Shown here: positions 17,442 to 27,100 of the stretch, one piece after another
Layout of the letters: every line of letters begins with the position of its first letter
Position numbering within the stretch: the stretch's first letter is position 1
NCBI GenBank assembly: GCA_964445645.1
Contig: CAYULH010000020.1
Span: forward strand, 1 to 51,789
Length of the DNA stretch: 51,789 nt
Source: Aureispira sp964445645
Lineage (GTDB): Bacteria; Bacteroidota; Bacteroidia; Chitinophagales; Saprospiraceae
Direction of reading: 5' to 3'
Position numbers and translations under genes: made by a program
Notes under the pieces: model-generated
What the model was told of the DNA's origin: nothing
What the model saw: only the letters and a program-made list of their open reading frames with translations
The model's database searches: none

Positions 17442-18236
17442 ATGAGTGATAAAAAATTGAACGTGCCAATTATGGCCGACCTCCATGCCGAAGGCCAAAA
17501 ACCAGATGTACTGTTTTGGGTAGGTTGTGCAGGTAGTTTCGACCAACGTGCCCAAAAAGTGACGGTTGCGTTTTGTAAAATTCTAAATGAGCTAAACATC
17601 AATTTTGCTGTTTTAGGAAAAGAAGAATCTTGTACAGGTGATCCAGCTAGACGGGCAGGCAATGAGTTTGCTTTTCAAATGAAAGCACAAGAAAATATCA
17701 TGGTGCTCAACAATTATGGCGTACGCAAGATTGTAGCCACTTGCCCACATTGTTTTAATATACTCAAGAATGAGTATCCCAAATTGGGCTTGCAAGATAC
17801 TCAGGTGATGCACCATTCTCAGTTCTTGCAACAGCTTATTGATGAGGGCAAGCTCAAGGTATCGGGTGGTGCTTTCCAAGGCAAAACCATTACTTATCAT
17901 GATTCTTGCTACTTAGGCCGTGCCAATGAAGTGTATGAAGCACCTCGCGATGTTATCAAATCTATTGATAAGGACTTGGTAGAAATGCGTGAGAACAAGC
18001 AAAAAGGCTTGTGCTGTGGTGCTGGGGGTGCTCAAATGTTTAAGGAAGATGAAGCAGGAGAGCGCAGAATCAATGCCGCCAGAACCGATCAAGTACTAGA
18101 AACAGGGGCAGATGTCGTGGCAGCCAATTGTCCTTTCTGTATTACTATGTTGCAAGATGGTCTCAAAGAGCGTGATAAATCCAATGTTATGGTCTTGGAT
18201 TTGTCCGAATTAATTGTTCAATCTAACAATCTGTAG
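17442..18236 (+). CDS. CCG-domain iron-sulfur protein (HdrB/LutA-like)
   Basis: A 264-residue cytoplasmic protein with two cysteine-rich CCG-type domains: the first around WVGCAGSFD and CPHCFN (residues about 28-105), the second around DSCYLGR, GLCCGAGGAQM and NCPFC (about 155-240). These domains bind a [4Fe-4S] or noncubane cluster and occur in heterodisulfide-reductase subunit B, lactate-utilisation LutA and glycolate-oxidase GlcF. In Bacteroidota a stand-alone copy like this usually works with a membrane Fe-S oxidoreductase, which is not in the window. The next gene starts 6 bases after its stop, indicating tight coupling. Confidence 0.83.
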   Translation: MSDKKLNVPIMADLHAEGQKPDVLFWVGCAGSFDQRAQKVTVAFCKILNELNINFAVLGKEESCTGDPARRAGNEFAFQMKAQENIMVLNNYGVRKIVATCPHCFNILKNEYPKLGLQDTQVMHHSQFLQQLIDEGKLKVSGGAFQGKTITYHDSCYLGRANEVYEAPRDVIKSIDKDLVEMRENKQKGLCCGAGGAQMFKEDEAGERRINAARTDQVLETGADVVAANCPFCITMLQDGLKERDKSNVMVLDLSELIVQSNNL

Positions 18237-18242
18237 TATACA

Positions 18243-18725
18243 ATGACGGCTTATGAAAATTTTCCTGATAATGCTCGAATTTGGATTTATCAAACCAATC
18301 GTGCTTTAACAGCAGAACAAGTAGACTATGCCCATACAAGGCTAGAAAAATTTGTTCAACAATGGCTAAGTCATGGCAAAAAAGTAAAAGCTTGGGCTGG
18401 TTTGTTGCACCAACACTTTCTAGTGTTTATGGTAGATGAGCGTTATGAGCCACCCAGTGGTTGTTCTATCGACAGTTCTGTTGCTTTGGTCAAAGAATTG
18501 GAAAAAACCTTTGAGGTCGACTTTTTTGATCGAATGACCTTTACCTACCTCCAAGAAGACGGTACCGTAGCGGCGGCTGACCGAGAGCAATTTGCTACCT
18601 TGTATGCACAACAAGAAATTGGGGAAAATACTTTGGTATTTAATAATTTGGTCGCCACCAAAGCTGCTTTTGAAACAACTTGGAAAGTGCCATTAAAGGA
18701 ATCTTGGCACGCCAATATGGTTTAA
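18243..18725 (+). CDS. Bacteroidota-conserved small protein, unknown function (often mislabelled ABC transporter ATPase)
   Basis: A 160-residue cytoplasmic protein with RIWIYQTNRALT at its start and a conserved FMVDER...SGCSIDSSV block (about 60-80). I recognise this as the small partner that follows CCG Fe-S proteins across Bacteroidota. Databases often call it ABC transporter ATPase, but there is no Walker A or signature motif, so that label is unsupported. Function unknown; the 6-base spacing to the Fe-S gene suggests a joint role. Followed by a strong terminator. Confidence 0.75.
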   Translation: MTAYENFPDNARIWIYQTNRALTAEQVDYAHTRLEKFVQQWLSHGKKVKAWAGLLHQHFLVFMVDERYEPPSGCSIDSSVALVKELEKTFEVDFFDRMTFTYLQEDGTVAAADREQFATLYAQQEIGENTLVFNNLVATKAAFETTWKVPLKESWHANMV

Positions 18726-18746
18726 ACTAAATATACAAATTATAAT

Positions 18747-18784
18747 AAGCGATTGGAATACCTATTCTCAATCGCTTTTTTTGT
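18747..18784 (+). terminator. Intrinsic terminator after the Fe-S operon
   Basis: AAGCGATTG (18747-18755) pairs with CAATCGCTT (18769-18777) with inner GAATA/TATTC pairs, followed by a run of T. Confidence 0.9.
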
Positions 18785-19254
18785 ACCAATAATTCAAAAT
18801 TACCAAAAAAAATCTTGGGATTTTGACGCAGAAAATTTGTACTTTAGAAAAAGTAGCAGAGATTTTAATGGCAAAAAAGCTAGGAAACCATATTTTTGGG
18901 GGATGTTGTTATTTTTTCCCTTAAAAGAATGTTAAAGGCTTGGCTAAGATGAACATTTTTTTTTCACTTTTTTACATTTTTTTACAAAATAAAACGCTCT
19001 ATTATTTTAATTTCATCCTGAAAATCAATATTTTTCGTTTCAGGATTTTCTAGTTATGTTCTAGTTTAACAATGTCATAACTTTTTTTTTATTTTTTCCC
19101 TTGAGCGGTAATGTTTTGTGTGTTTATGTGATAAATAAGTGAAGTCTCGAACTTAACAAACAAATTTAATTCATAAATACCCAGTACACTCAATTTGTCC
19201 CTTATTAACTTAGCAAAATACAGTTGAGTAGTACTAGCAAATCCTTACAAAGTT
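18785..19254 (+). promoter_or_regulatory. Long AT-rich leader before the first CHAT cassette
   Basis: No gene is credible here. A 9-bp stem ATCCTGAAA (19015-19023) with TTTCAGGAT (19038-19046), then TTTTC, sits 200 bases before the ATG at 19255. It could be a terminator, an attenuator or a protein site. No exact -33/-7 pair was found, so the promoter remains unlocated. Confidence 0.4.
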
Positions 19255-19926
19255 ATGGCATTCATTAGAAGAGCAAGTATTAAGCAAAAAGCAACAAAAG
19301 GTTACAGAGTAGCAGTAGTAGTTGGCGATGATGTAGACACAGATGTAGTAAAAACAGTAGATGTAAACATCCCAACTGTAGAAGGACAACCAATCCCCTC
19401 TACTAATTTTATGAAGCTCCCTTTGAGAGTCGTCAAAGAAAATGGCAACAAACGCTTTGTTTATGCTGAATTGGACTTTAGTGAGGATGCAGTCAATCTA
19501 TCCTACGAACTTACTGGAACCATGAAAGATGTAAATGACAAAAGTGTAGGAGAACAATTAAAAGTACAATTGGCTGTAGAAGAAGATGGGGATAGCCGTG
19601 TACGCAATGCTACTATTCGCCAAATCAATGAAACACAGTTTCGTTTGAGAATTGTAGTAGTAGGCGATAACGAGCAACAAGTAGATCGGGTACAAATGGA
19701 GTTTGCTGATTTTACGGCAACCCCTCCTATTCCTGAACAATTGGAATTAACAAATCCTAAGATAGATGGTGGTAAAAAAATATTCATAGACAAAACCTTA
19801 ACCTTTGAAGATCCTGCTGCAGCTGCCGATCAAGTGTATGCTGTAGTCATTGACCTAATTGGTACAGGTGGAGAATTTTTGGGTTCTACAGAATATACAA
19901 TAGTTGTAGAGGGCTTAGAAGCATAA
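19255..19926 (+). CDS. Beta-rich two-domain protein, cassette 1 partner of TPR-CHAT
   Basis: A 223-residue protein with no signal peptide, membrane segment or cysteine. It is made of two copies of the same unit of about 95 residues. Each unit runs: hydrophobic strand, acidic turn, V-x-V strand, a G-x-P or related loop, long stretch, then NGNKRFVYAELDF / GGKKIFIDKTLTF, then an Ala, then a Y-x-V/L strand and a final strand ending in VE. The pattern predicts a beta-sandwich. The same unit occurs once in the protein at 23633. I know no named family for it. Because both copies precede a TPR-CHAT protease it is probably a partner, substrate, sensor or inhibitor; which one is unknown. Confidence 0.7.
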   Translation: MAFIRRASIKQKATKGYRVAVVVGDDVDTDVVKTVDVNIPTVEGQPIPSTNFMKLPLRVVKENGNKRFVYAELDFSEDAVNLSYELTGTMKDVNDKSVGEQLKVQLAVEEDGDSRVRNATIRQINETQFRLRIVVVGDNEQQVDRVQMEFADFTATPPIPEQLELTNPKIDGGKKIFIDKTLTFEDPAAAADQVYAVVIDLIGTGGEFLGSTEYTIVVEGLEA

Positions 19927-19951
19927 CAGCCCTCCTCCAACATCTTATAAG

Positions 19952-19990
19952 ATGGCTATTCTATATACTGGTAGAATAGCCATTTTTTCT
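19952..19990 (+). terminator. Intrinsic terminator between the small protein and TPR-CHAT genes, cassette 1
   Basis: A perfect 12-bp stem ATGGCTATTCTA (19952-19963) / TAGAATAGCCAT (19972-19983), followed by TTTTTT. It begins 26 bases after the small-gene stop, so much transcription should end before the CHAT gene. Confidence 0.92.
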
Positions 19991-20043
19991 TTACTTTGCA
20001 AAGGTCCCCAATAGATAGATTTTTCAACAAGATACTGTGTATA

Positions 20044-23000
20044 ATGAAGCAACTTTTACCATCTTTCTTTTTCCTTTGTATACTCTCCCTCCCCTTCTCC
20101 CCACTCTGGGCTTTTCAGCAACTACCTACTCCTCTCGAAAAATATGGCAGCCTAGAAAAAGCTATGGCTGTCACTGAAGAACTTGCCTATGCTGGCGAAT
20201 TTTCAGAAGCTATAGAATTAGGTAAAGCTGTTAAAAATGCTTATCGTCAACAGAAAAATAAGGAGCAACTATCCTATCTTAATCAGGAACTACTCTTGTA
20301 TCAAGTATTAAGAACAGACCTAACTCTTCCTGAAAAAGAGGAAGAAATTCGTTTGTTTTATGAAGACAGTAGAATAAAAAAAGATCCCAATGCAGAGCAA
20401 GTCTATCAAGCTGCACTGGCACATTTGATGCTCTACAATGGTAATTTTGAGCGTTTTGAGCGCTATTACCAAAAAGCTGTAACTATAGCCAATCAACAAG
20501 AAGATTATAAAACCTTACGTCATTTAAATGTAAATATAGCTACAGAATATCTTTTTCTAGCAGAATGGAAGGAAGCTGTATATTATATAGAAAAAGCTGA
20601 AGAAGCTTTATCCAAAGAAAAAAACACACCTACTGCAGCCGAACTTGGTAGCTTTCACAATGCTCGTTCTGTTATTTATTACAATTTGAGTGAATATGAC
20701 AAAGCTTTAAATAGTGCTTTGTATAATGTTCGTGAACTCGAAAGCAGCCAAGAAGACCAAACAATTGCACTACTATATGACTATAACAATCTAGCAGGGA
20801 TATATAAAGGACTTGGAGAAGATGAAAATGCTCTTCTTTATCATGAAAAAGCACTAGAAATACTTCCCAATACATCTGCTTATCCTATTTCTGAAGAAGC
20901 TGTATTATATTATAATATTAGTATAGCTTATGATGATAATGGACAAAAAAATTTAGCTTCTTACTATGCCAATAAAGCTCTAAATACATTAAATAGAATA
21001 CCTAGTGACAAGCATGATAGAGAAATCAACACTACTTTTATGTCTTGCTACTACAATTTAATTAATATATTTTTAAGCCAACAAAAACTAGATTCTTGTG
21101 ATTATTATATCAATAAAGCTAACAAACTACTACAATATACGCCTAGTTTAGCAGCAGATTATTACTATCAAAAAAGTAAAATAGAAGTTGAGAAAAAAAA
21201 TTATAAAAAAGCACTGCTCTATGTGAATGAGTCATTAAAACAAAGCTTAAAGACTTATGGTAAAAAAGATATTCGTACATATGACTGCTACGCAATAATA
21301 AGTAGAATCAATTCATTTAATAAACAATATGACCTACTAACCATTAATGCTCAAAAAGCCCTAGCATCGGTTAGTATTGATTTTGAATATGTAGACTTGT
21401 ACAAAAATCCAGCAATACAAAATGTTGCCCATAAAAAAAATGCTATTGTTGCTCTTGTATTAAAAATACAAGGACTCCGAGGACTCTACCAACAAAACAA
21501 ATCCCCAGAAATAGCACAAGCCATCTTCTCCACTACCCGCTTCTCCACCCAAGTTCTAGAGCAACTCAACAAAGAATTCAAAAACCCAGCTACCAAACGT
21601 AGATGGCTACAAACACAAGCTATTCCATTATTTGAAACGGCTATTGCCTCGGCCTTGGATATTGCCAAGAGTACAGGCGATTCACAATATCTGCAAGAAG
21701 CATTTGAGCTATCGGAGCGCAGCAAATCCATGCTGATGACCGATATGTTGCAAGAACAAACGGCAGCGCAAGCTGGTGGTGTACCCGATAGCTTGGTTAA
21801 TAAGCTACAAGATCTAAAACGTGCCTTGCACGTAGCCGAGAAAAAGCGTTTTGATGCCATTACTACCCAAGAAAGTGCAGCAGAGCAGGAAGCAGAAGAT
21901 AGAATCTTTGAGATCAATCAAGAATTGGATATTCTCAAACGCCATTTTGAGAAGGCTTATCCTAAGTACTACAAACTCAAGTATGATGAAAATCAGGTTT
22001 CTCTAGCAGAAATTCAGAAAGCACTAGAACCGGGTAGTATGCTATTAGAGTTTTTTGAGGGCAATCAAACTATTTATATTTTTTCTGTATACAAAGATCG
22101 CATAGAAGTAGCTTCATTTGAGCGTACAGCTGACTACAATCGTTTGTTTACCCGTTTTTCCAATTCCTTGATAGATGTAGAGAGCTTTATCAAAAACCCT
22201 GTTAAGGTTTATAATGATTTTATTAAGCGATCACACCAGCTTTATCAGGCACTGATTGCTCCTGTTGATTTGCAAGGCATTCAACGTATTATTATTATTC
22301 CTGATGGGGAGTTGTCCTATCTTCCATTTGAGGTTTTGCTCACGAAGCCTATTACGCCTGTAGAGGATGAACAAGAAACCATGCAGGCCAATTTTAAGAT
22401 TTTGCCCTATTTATTGCGTGATTTTTCAACCAACTACAATTATTCGGGTAGATTATGGCTAGAACGGAACTTATTGTCTAAGAATGCGGTTAACAATCGT
22501 ATCCTGGCTTTAGCACCTAAATATACAGGTGCGACTATGCCTGAGTGGCGTGGAAAACGAGAAGTAAGCCTCCGAAAAAAGTTAACCGACCTACCGGGTG
22601 CTTTTGATGAGGTCTTACATTTAAAGGAAAATTATGCCGGTGCTTTTTATAGTAATTATGATGCCAATGAAGCCATCTTGAAAAAAGAAGCCGCCAATTA
22701 TGGCATCTTGCACTTGGCTATGCATGGCTTGGTCAACACCAAAAAACCTGAGTTTTCGGGTTTGGCCCTAGCAGAAGATCAAAGCCAAGAAGAAGATAAT
22801 TTTCTGTATGCCTATGAAATAGAACAATTGCCTATACAGACGAGCTTGATTGTGTTGAGTGCTTGTGAAACAGGAATTGGGCAATACCAAAAAGGAGAAG
22901 GTGTGGTAAGTATTGGACGCAGCTTTGTGTATGCAGGTGCTCCTTCCCTTTTGATGACCCTATGGAACTTAAATGACCAATCTGGTGCATTTATAATTGA

Positions 23001-23253
23001 AGAATTTTATAGAAACCTTAATAATGGTTTGGAAAAAGATGAAGCTATTCGCCAAGCCAAATTATACTACTTAAAAACGTACAGTCAAGAATTTGCTCAC
23101 CCATTTTTGTGGGCGGCATTTATACAGGTAGGTTCTTACGAATCTATTAGTATTGCTTCAAAACATCAATATTGGTGGTTTTATATATTTATAGGGGCTG
23201 TTTTGTTTTTTATCTTATTACTTTTTTACAAAAAACGTACAAAATTGGCATGA
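20044..23253 (+). CDS. Secreted, membrane-anchored TPR-CHAT caspase-like protease, cassette 1
   Basis: A 1069-residue protein. ATG at 20044 is preferred because it directly precedes a signal peptide (residues 1-22, cleavage after LWA). Residues 30-520 are a TPR superhelix (for example KALNSALYNVREL and the ALLYHEKALEIL repeats); 590-650 is a charged coiled-coil-like link; 650-1040 is a CHAT domain. The caspase-like dyad is His894 (HLAMHG) and Cys941 (LSACETG), 47 residues apart. A hydrophobic anchor (1043-1063) and a basic tail (KKRTKLA) follow, so TPR and CHAT should face outside the cytoplasm. CHAT proteases cleave specific partner proteins once an attached sensor is engaged; here TPR is the likely sensor. 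Paralogous to 24134. Confidence 0.88.
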   Translation: MKQLLPSFFFLCILSLPFSPLWAFQQLPTPLEKYGSLEKAMAVTEELAYAGEFSEAIELGKAVKNAYRQQKNKEQLSYLNQELLLYQVLRTDLTLPEKEEEIRLFYEDSRIKKDPNAEQVYQAALAHLMLYNGNFERFERYYQKAVTIANQQEDYKTLRHLNVNIATEYLFLAEWKEAVYYIEKAEEALSKEKNTPTAAELGSFHNARSVIYYNLSEYDKALNSALYNVRELESSQEDQTIALLYDYNNLAGIYKGLGEDENALLYHEKALEILPNTSAYPISEEAVLYYNISIAYDDNGQKNLASYYANKALNTLNRIPSDKHDREINTTFMSCYYNLINIFLSQQKLDSCDYYINKANKLLQYTPSLAADYYYQKSKIEVEKKNYKKALLYVNESLKQSLKTYGKKDIRTYDCYAIISRINSFNKQYDLLTINAQKALASVSIDFEYVDLYKNPAIQNVAHKKNAIVALVLKIQGLRGLYQQNKSPEIAQAIFSTTRFSTQVLEQLNKEFKNPATKRRWLQTQAIPLFETAIASALDIAKSTGDSQYLQEAFELSERSKSMLMTDMLQEQTAAQAGGVPDSLVNKLQDLKRALHVAEKKRFDAITTQESAAEQEAEDRIFEINQELDILKRHFEKAYPKYYKLKYDENQVSLAEIQKALEPGSMLLEFFEGNQTIYIFSVYKDRIEVASFERTADYNRLFTRFSNSLIDVESFIKNPVKVYNDFIKRSHQLYQALIAPVDLQGIQRIIIIPDGELSYLPFEVLLTKPITPVEDEQETMQANFKILPYLLRDFSTNYNYSGRLWLERNLLSKNAVNNRILALAPKYTGATMPEWRGKREVSLRKKLTDLPGAFDEVLHLKENYAGAFYSNYDANEAILKKEAANYGILHLAMHGLVNTKKPEFSGLALAEDQSQEEDNFLYAYEIEQLPIQTSLIVLSACETGIGQYQKGEGVVSIGRSFVYAGAPSLLMTLWNLNDQSGAFIIEEFYRNLNNGLEKDEAIRQAKLYYLKTYSQEFAHPFLWAAFIQVGSYESISIASKHQYWWFYIFIGAVLFFILLLFYKKRTKLA

Positions 23254-23632
23254 TTTTTACTGTAATTTTACTATAAAACTAAATAACCGTGAAACCTACT
23301 CATCTACCTATACCCGTGGATGTTCTACTACTAAACTCATTAGCAACGATATTCTCTCGAATATTCATGCCCTTTCTATACGTAGAACAGACATACTTTC
23401 CCCCTCTATTTATGATGATTGGTCTCTCCAGGCAAGAATTTCTTGCGTGGAAACCGCCTATTTAGGCAGCTAGAAAACTAAACCAAAACTTAAAAAATAG
23501 CTATTTTTTCTTAAAAACACACCGCAACACCAAAGCTCGCATTGAGTTTTACATTCATTCACCGCTCTGAAAAAAACAAGCAAAGAGCAAGACAAGCTAT
23601 TTTTTAATTCAAAATTCTAAACTCAACACATT
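23254..23632. other. 379-base spacer between the two CHAT cassettes with several palindromes
   Basis: Contains GCAAGAATTTCTTGC (near 23433), GCCTATTTAGGC (near 23457) and an 18-base perfect palindrome AAAAAATAGCTATTTTTT (23492-23509). The last could be a terminator for the upstream CHAT gene or an operator for the next cassette. A GTG-started frame of 58 codons (23289-23465) ends inside the palindromes; it has no recognisable similarity and is not called as a gene. Confidence 0.45.
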
Positions 23633-23977
23633 ATGCCTAACATTAAGAAAAATAAAGTTGTAAAAAACTCTACTGGCACTAATTACACAGCTACTACTAC
23701 TGTAGAAAATGATCCAAACAAAACAGTAGATACTGTTCAATTAGATATTACCAATGTATCTGGCCAACCTGATGCAGAACCTACTAGTTATACACTGACC
23801 TACCAAACAGAAGCCAATGGTCGTCGTCTGTTTAGAAATACGACGGTCTATTTTGAAAGCAATGCTGTAGGATATGAATATTCTATGACCTTTACGATGT
23901 ACGACAAATTTGGTAACATTATTCCTTCGGCCGTTACCGAAACTATAGAAGTGGAACAGGCTATGACTATGCCTTAA
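23633..23977 (+). CDS. Beta-rich one-domain protein, cassette 2 partner of TPR-CHAT
   Basis: A 114-residue protein, Thr- and Val-rich, without cysteine, signal peptide or membrane segment. It aligns by eye with the N-terminal unit of the 19255 protein: a TVDTVQLDI strand versus KTVDVNI, V-x-G-Q-P in both, NGRRLFRN-x-x-V-x-F-x-x-x-AV versus NGNKRFVYAELDFSEDAV, then T-x-TM-x-D and a closing IEVE. It therefore belongs to the same unnamed family but has one unit instead of two. ATG at 23633 is the first in frame. It sits between a palindrome-rich spacer and a terminator, then the CHAT gene, exactly as in cassette 1. Confidence 0.7.
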   Translation: MPNIKKNKVVKNSTGTNYTATTTVENDPNKTVDTVQLDITNVSGQPDAEPTSYTLTYQTEANGRRLFRNTTVYFESNAVGYEYSMTFTMYDKFGNIIPSAVTETIEVEQAMTMP

Positions 23978-24024
23978 GCATAAATATATAGAACAAGTCC
24001 TCTTTTTATAAGAAATAATGTCCC

Positions 24025-24060
24025 TAAAGCTATCTCGATAATCGGGATAGCTTTATCTTT
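24025..24060 (+). terminator. Hairpin between the small protein and TPR-CHAT genes, cassette 2
   Basis: TAAAGCTATCTCGAT (24025-24039) pairs with ATCGGGATAGCTTTA (24041-24055) with one G-T pair; TCTTT follows. Less T-rich than the cassette 1 copy, but in the same position, 47 bases after the stop. Confidence 0.75.
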
Positions 24061-24133
24061 GTTGAGAAATAACTCTATATTCCAAAAACTCATGTATTTA
24101 ATCCTTTGTTTTTTTTTTTGAAAAACTTATCAA

Positions 24134-27100
24134 ATGCATTATCTCAGCCAGTTTATTCTTGTTTTATTGTTTATAATTGCTCTGCCCAATAATGCCCAAG
24201 CTTTTCAATACAAAAACTTAGTCTATGATTATAAAAAGGTTCCAACAGAATTTAACCAATTACATAAAAAAAGAACTCAATATTACGAACTCAATGAAAT
24301 AGAAAAGGTTGTTGACATTACCCTACGATTGATTGAAAAATGTATTGAACAAGGCCATGAAGATTATGTAATTGATCTATATGAGTATATTACCGATTCT
24401 TGGGTCAATCATGAAACTCTTAATATTGAGCAAAAACTACAAAAAATAGCTTTTTCTTGTAACCAAGAAACAAGAGTAGATCTAAGTCCTATCAAATACT
24501 CTTACTGGGCACAAACCTATCTTAGTTATAATGAGATGGACTCGGCACATTTTTACTATAATCTTGCTGTCCAATCTTGCAAAGAACAGGATTATCCAAT
24601 CGTGCAGATGAACCTAAATATAGGTTTTAGTTTTATTTATTATTATTATCATTACAACTTAGATAAAGCCATCCAATACAGTGACCGTGCTAAAACGATA
24701 GCAGACCAAAATTTAGACCCCCAAAATCGTATTCCTCGTACCAATTTATTCATCATTCAAGGAATTATAGCAGGAGATTTGGGCTATAAGGAAAAAGCTA
24801 TTGCTTTTGATCTCGAAGTGATTGCTGCTATCAAAGAGAATCCTATTACTTCCAAAGCCAACTTGGTCAACAACTACAATAGTTTAGCCATTAAGTACAA
24901 TGAGTTGGGAGATTATGATAATGCTATTTTGTATTACAACAAAGGTATTAGAATTGCAAAAAAGTATAAGCTTGAAATTGTTGAAAATATCTACTATCCC
25001 ACTTACTGTTTGGCTGACTGCTACAGAGAATTAGGGCTATTACACAAGTCTCAAACTATTTTAACTCAACTTATTGATAAACTAGAACTAAAAAATATAA
25101 AAAAAAATAATTATTATTATAAAACTCTAATACAAAGTTATCAGGATTTAATAATAATACACATCCAAAAAAAACAGTACAACAATATTGTTGATTACTT
25201 ACAGAAATTAAAATCACTACATAGACATAGTGATTTTAATCAATTCATAACCTACCTATATGCATCCGATTATTACAAAGAAATAAAAGACTATAAAAAA
25301 GCAATTGAGTACAGTCAAAAAACACTATCAGCCCTAAACACCACCGATAAAATATATCATCAACCTTTAGCCTTTAATAACCTAGCAGATATACATCTGC
25401 AACAAGGCAACTACTCCAAAGCATTGGTTTATTGCCAAAAGAGTCTAGAGAGTTCAGCCCTTAATTTCTCAGCAGAGGAATCCTATTTCAACCCCTCTTT
25501 TGAGGATATTTTTCAATATCAGAGTCTTATCAAAACACTTCATATCAAGCTTGATGTCCTCAAATCACTTTATAAACAGAAAGATCCTAATGTTTCCCCA
25601 AGATTGCTCTTATCCACTATTAAGCTAGGCATTGAGTTTTTGGAACATAAAAACAAAAACTTTAAATCTAAGAGTTCTCAAACTTATTGGTTGAATAAAG
25701 AGGCCATTCCTTTATTTGAAAATGCGATCAAGATTGCTTTAGACTTGTATGAACAAACCAATGACAAGCAGTATTTGAATGAAGCTTTTATGTTATCTGA
25801 AAGGAGCAAATCTATTATGATGACCAATGCTTTGCAAGAACAAAGTGCCTCTACTTTTGGGGGCATACCACCAGAATTAATTGAACGAGAACAAGAACTA
25901 GTGCGAGCACAAAAAAAAGCAGAAAAAGCCAAACGAGATGCTAAAATGAGGCAAGATGATATTCAGGTAAATTATCAGGATAGTTTAATATTTGCTTATC
26001 ATGAGGAGAAAGTGGCATTGTTAGAAAATTTTGAAGACAATTATCCCAAATACTATGAACTGAAGTATCAAGTAAACACAACCAGCATTGCGGATGTGCA
26101 AGCAGGACTAGATGAGCAGACTTTTCTAATCGAGTATTTTCAAGGACAAAACCATATTTATGTCTTTACTATTAGTAAGAATAAGGCATTTGTTCGCTCT
26201 TTTGAGCACACCAATTTTTATGATACTTGGATGGCTGCTTTTCAGAATTTGCTACCTGATGTTCAACGCGCCCAAGCTGACCTTAACCAAAACTACATCA
26301 CATTTGTTAAGGCTTCTTATAAACTCTATCAACTGCTTTTGGAGCAAAACATACTCCAAGACAAATCACATCTTATTCTCATTCCAGATGGCCAATTGGC
26401 TTACTTGCCTTTTGAGGTACTACTGACAGAAGATGCAACTCCAGCAGCCAATAAACCCATCAATGCCAACTTTTCAACATTGCCTTATTTGCTATATAAA
26501 TATACTACTAATTACAATTACTCGGCACAATTATTCTTACAACAATATACCCAAACCAAAAAGAAAAAAGCTTGTAAAATTCTAGCCTTGGCACCATCTT
26601 ATAGCAATAAGAATGCCCCCACTTGGCGCAATCCTTATGAACAAGATTTGCGTAAGATGCTAGATCGGTTGCCGGGGGCTACCAGAGAACTAGATTCTCT
26701 TGAATCTATGTTTGGAGGTACTTTTTTGAGGGATATGGATGCCAATGAAACCAAATTTAAAGAAGTAGCTCATTCTTATGATATTCTGCACTTGGCTGTA
26801 CATGGCTTGGTTGATCATGATAAACCTGAACTATCGGGCCTAGCCTTGGAGGAGGACAACGATACTATACACGATAATATCCTGTATGCCTATGAAATTA
26901 AGCAGCTAGATTTAAAAGCTCAAATGGTGGTACTCTCTGCCTGTGAAACAGGTATTGGGAAGTATCAACGTGGAGAAGGGGTATTGAGTATTGGACGGGG
27001 GTTTATGTATGCAGGGGTTCCTAGTTTGGTAACAACACTCTGGAAACTCAATGACTATACCAGTACGTTTATTATTACAGAGTTCTATAAGAATATTCGA

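Noticed and set aside
18753..18935. Sixty-codon frame after the Fe-S operon
   Set aside because: It starts with TTG inside a terminator stem and reads through AT-rich spacer.
23289..23465. GTG-started 58-codon frame in the cassette spacer
   Set aside because: Overlaps palindromes, no recognisable motif and no supporting start signal; kept only as a remark.
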